From Candidatus Parcubacteria bacterium (GTDB lineage: Bacteria > Patescibacteriota > Patescibacteriia > Patescibacteriales > UBA12075), in the NCBI GenBank assembly GCA_023140595.1, contig JAGLLI010000137.1, forward strand, positions 1-7,769: a stretch of DNA of 7,769 nucleotides, in the 5' to 3' direction. The position numbers and the translations under genes are program-made. This document shows positions 5,832 to 7,769 of this stretch, piece after piece (within the stretch, counting starts at the first letter, position 1; each line of letters begins with the position of its first letter). The notes under the pieces are model-generated. The model saw only the letters and a program-made list of their open reading frames with translations. It was not told the origin of the DNA and searched no databases.

Positions 5832-5863
5832 ATAAATACTGAATAAGTTTATTCAGTATTTAT
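5832..5863 (+). promoter_or_regulatory. Perfect 15-bp-arm palindrome before the UbiB-family gene (operator or RNA hairpin)
   Basis: ATAAATACTGAATAA (5832-5846) is followed by GT and its exact reverse complement TTATTCAGTATTTAT (5849-5863). There is no T-run behind it, so it is not a standard terminator. As DNA it has the dimensions of a repressor operator, but it differs from the TetR operator at 3918. As RNA it would form a stable hairpin ending on a potential ATG at 5862, 26 bases before the preferred start of the kinase gene. Confidence 0.7.
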
Positions 5864-5888
5864 GGTTTGTGTTTTATTAATTTCAATT

Positions 5889-7574
5889 ATGTTAAATCTA
5901 AAACAAAATTATAAGAATTTAAAACGCGCTAAAGAAATTTTGTTTGTTTTAAGCAAATATGGTCTGGGTTATTTTTTGAATTTGCCAGCGGCAGAACGAT
6001 ATTTTAAATTGGGTAAAAAGTTTTTTATTAAAAAAACAGAAAAAGAAGCAATTAAGCGTTTAACTATACCGCAAAGAGCCCGCATGGCCTGCGAAGATTT
6101 GGGACCGACCTTTGTTAAATTAGGCCAAATTTTAAGCACTCGTCCTGATTTAATATCTCGTGAGTTCGTAGAAGAATTTAGTAAATTGCAAGACAAGGTT
6201 CCGCCCTTTAGCTTTTTAGAAGTAAAGGAGATATTAAAAAAAGAGCTTGGCAGACCGATTGATAAATTATTTATTGAATTTGATGAGCGTCCCGTGGCCT
6301 CCGCTTCTTTGAGTCAAGTGCATAAAGCTAAGCTACCTGATGGTGAAGCTGTGGCAGTTAAGGTACAGCGCCCAAATATTAAAGAGCGTATTAAATCAGA
6401 TATTTCAATTTTGTTTGACCTAGTTAACTTTATGGAGAAAAGGTTAATAAATGGCCATATTTATCAGCCAATAGAAATAGTGAAAGAATTTTCTAAAACC
6501 ATTAAACAAGAATTGGATTTTGTCAGTGAGGGACGCAATATTGATAAATTTAGAGTAAATTTTAAAAACAGTGAAACAGTTCATATTCCTAAAGTATATT
6601 GGCAGTTAACAACATCAAAAATATTGACCATGGAATATATTAACGGGGTTAAAATTTCCGAAGTGGCTGACTCAAAAAATATAAAATTTGACAAAAAAAT
6701 AATTGCCAGCCGCGGAGCGGATATGATATTAAAACAAATATTCGTAGATGGTTTTTTCCACGGAGACCCACATCCCGGGAATATTTTTATCATGCAAAAC
6801 AATATTATCGCTTTGCTTGACTTCGGCATGGTGGGGCGAGTTGAGGAAAGCACTATGTCCAACATGGCAAATTTATTAATTGCGACTATTGAAAATAATA
6901 CTGATAAAATTGTTAAAACTTTGGAACAAATGGAAATTGTTGATCCGGAAATGGATTTAAGGGAATTAAAAATTGAAATCAAAAATTTCATTGATAAGTA
7001 TTACGGCGTTCCGCTAAAACAGCTGAAAATCAGCGTAATCATAGAAGAAATTTTAGAGGTTATGGTTCATCATCAAATCAAGATGCCAAGCGATTTAACC
7101 TTGCTGGTAAAATCGCTGGTTACTATTGAGGGGGTAGGAAGAGATCTTGATCCTGATTTTGATATGGTCGCTCATAGTAGGCCTTTTGCCAAAAAATTGA
7201 TTAGCCAAAAATATTCGCCTGTTAACTTGTGGAAAAAGGGCAAGGCAACAGCCGAGGAAATATTTGATTTTTTACAGATTCTTCCAAAAGAATTTTCATG
7301 GTTGATTAAAAGTTTAAGAAAGGGCGATATCAACATTAATTTTAAACACAGAGGACTGGAAAAATTAATTTTGGAAATAGACCGCGCCAGCAATAGGCTG
7401 TCTTTTAGCATGATAATCGCCGCTTTAATTGTAGGTTCTTCTTTGGTTTTAACACAGCCAATCGGTCCTTTCGTTTTCGGTTATCCCGCAATCGGCATTA
7501 TCGGCTATTTATTCGCCAGTTTTTTAGGTTTATTTTTAATAATTTCTATTCTGCGGTCAGGGAAATGGAAATAA
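5889..7574 (+). CDS. ubiB: AarF/ABC1/UbiB-family atypical kinase with two C-terminal membrane helices
   Basis: This protein (561 residues from the chosen start) belongs to the UbiB/ADCK family of protein-kinase-like proteins linked to isoprenoid-lipid and quinone metabolism. Visible landmarks are KLGQ (77-80, the KxGQ motif), the alanine-rich nucleotide loop PVASASLSQVHKA (135-147), the lysine strand VAVKVQRP (K158), the ELDF helix (E208, D210), the catalytic loop HGDPHPGN (291-298, D293) and DFG (311-313). Two hydrophobic segments (about 507-522 and 533-555) form the usual C-terminal membrane anchor. All key residues are intact. An in-frame ATG at 5862 would add MVCVLLISI, but it lies within the palindrome at 5832-5863 and the family normally begins like MLNLKQNYKNLKRAKEIL, so 5889 is preferred. 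The symbol denotes the family; no ubiquinone genes are visible and the true substrate is unknown. It lies 76 bases after the phasin-like gene. Confidence 0.93.
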   Translation: MLNLKQNYKNLKRAKEILFVLSKYGLGYFLNLPAAERYFKLGKKFFIKKTEKEAIKRLTIPQRARMACEDLGPTFVKLGQILSTRPDLISREFVEEFSKLQDKVPPFSFLEVKEILKKELGRPIDKLFIEFDERPVASASLSQVHKAKLPDGEAVAVKVQRPNIKERIKSDISILFDLVNFMEKRLINGHIYQPIEIVKEFSKTIKQELDFVSEGRNIDKFRVNFKNSETVHIPKVYWQLTTSKILTMEYINGVKISEVADSKNIKFDKKIIASRGADMILKQIFVDGFFHGDPHPGNIFIMQNNIIALLDFGMVGRVEESTMSNMANLLIATIENNTDKIVKTLEQMEIVDPEMDLRELKIEIKNFIDKYYGVPLKQLKISVIIEEILEVMVHHQIKMPSDLTLLVKSLVTIEGVGRDLDPDFDMVAHSRPFAKKLISQKYSPVNLWKKGKATAEEIFDFLQILPKEFSWLIKSLRKGDININFKHRGLEKLILEIDRASNRLSFSMIIAALIVGSSLVLTQPIGPFVFGYPAIGIIGYLFASFLGLFLIISILRSGKWK

Positions 7575-7690
7575 TATGTAAAAAAATATGAAAAATCAAT
7601 AAAAAAAATTTAAAAAGGAGGCATTGAAACTGTGTCGCGATAACAAAATTGTTGTTAAGGGTTTTTATAAACATTGATTATTTTACTTTA

Positions 7691-7728
7691 GCCAAAAAAG
7701 TTTGGAAGCTGTCCGAAGTACGCGAGCA
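7691..7728 (+). repeat. Repeated intergenic motif, copy after the UbiB-family gene (possible structured RNA)
   Basis: This is a near-identical, same-orientation copy of 3731-3768, differing at a few bases and by one inserted base in the variable spot (GTCCGAAGTACG against GTCCCTGTACG). GTTTG (7700 onward) can still pair with CGAGC through wobble pairs. Here GTACG (7718-7722) can alternatively pair with CGTAC (7733-7737). As at the other copy, an intrinsic terminator follows closely. The preceding 116 bases (7575-7690) hold no gene that I can support. Confidence 0.6.
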
Positions 7729-7740
7729 AAACCGTACAAG

Positions 7741-7764
7741 CAGACTCAAAAGAGCCTGTTTTTT
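7741..7764 (+). terminator. Rho-independent terminator
   Basis: CAGACTC (7741-7747) pairs with GAGCCTG (7752-7758) across an AAAA loop, with one A-C mismatch, followed by six T's. It would end transcription from the UbiB-family gene or of a short motif-bearing RNA. It stands 12 bases after the repeated motif. Confidence 0.75.
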
Positions 7765-7769
7765 CGTAA

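Noticed and set aside
7616..7675. AGGAGG at 7616-7621 with a possible 17-codon TTG-start ORF (7624-7677)
   Set aside because: The spacing to the TTG is only two bases, the GTG at 7632 meets a stop after three codons, and the peptide has no recognisable character. The purine run may belong to an RNA structure instead.

Overview
The window is very AT-rich, gene-dense DNA from a bacterium using a standard-looking code. Several starts lack a Shine-Dalgarno sequence, and the lysine/isoleucine/asparagine-rich proteins suggest a low-GC organism. A candidate-phylum (Patescibacteria-like) or Firmicutes-like host would fit, but nothing here proves the lineage. All supported genes are on the + strand. 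They fall into two blocks separated by a 377-base region without a gene.

Block 1 (2-3610) looks like a defence island. It opens with the C-terminal third of a type III restriction (Res-type) helicase-nuclease, cut by the window edge, followed 4 bases later by an M23 metallopeptidase without a signal peptide. After a 150-base gap comes a tight two-gene unit: a 176-residue single-pass membrane protein with an unrecognised cytosolic alpha/beta domain, overlapping by 11 bases a CD-NTase (cGAS/DncV-like nucleotidyltransferase) that ends in an AGS-C-type domain. This is the layout of a minimal CBASS anti-phage system, in which an enzyme makes a cyclic oligonucleotide that switches on a membrane effector. 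The effector domain is the most likely undescribed component in the window.

The spacer (3611-3987) holds hairpins, two copies of an unexplained motif (consensus roughly CGgAAGcTgTCCnnGTaCGcGAGCA), a strong intrinsic terminator, then a sigma70-type promoter with a perfect TetR-type operator.

Block 2 (3988-7574) has clearly higher G+C and looks like resident, lipid-related genes: a TetR-family regulator, an RssA/YlbK-type patatin-like lipid hydrolase, a 17-codon micro-ORF with an excellent Shine-Dalgarno encoding a cationic amphipathic helix, a small phasin-family protein, and an AarF/UbiB-family atypical kinase with two C-terminal membrane helices. A perfect 15-bp-arm palindrome precedes the kinase gene. 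A third motif copy followed by an intrinsic terminator closes the window, so the motif brackets block 2 in direct orientation.

Inferred picture: block 1 protects against phage. Block 2 is a TetR-controlled unit acting at membranes or lipid surfaces, with a lipid acyl hydrolase, surface-active helical proteins and an isoprenoid-lipid-linked kinase. The two blocks are probably functionally independent.
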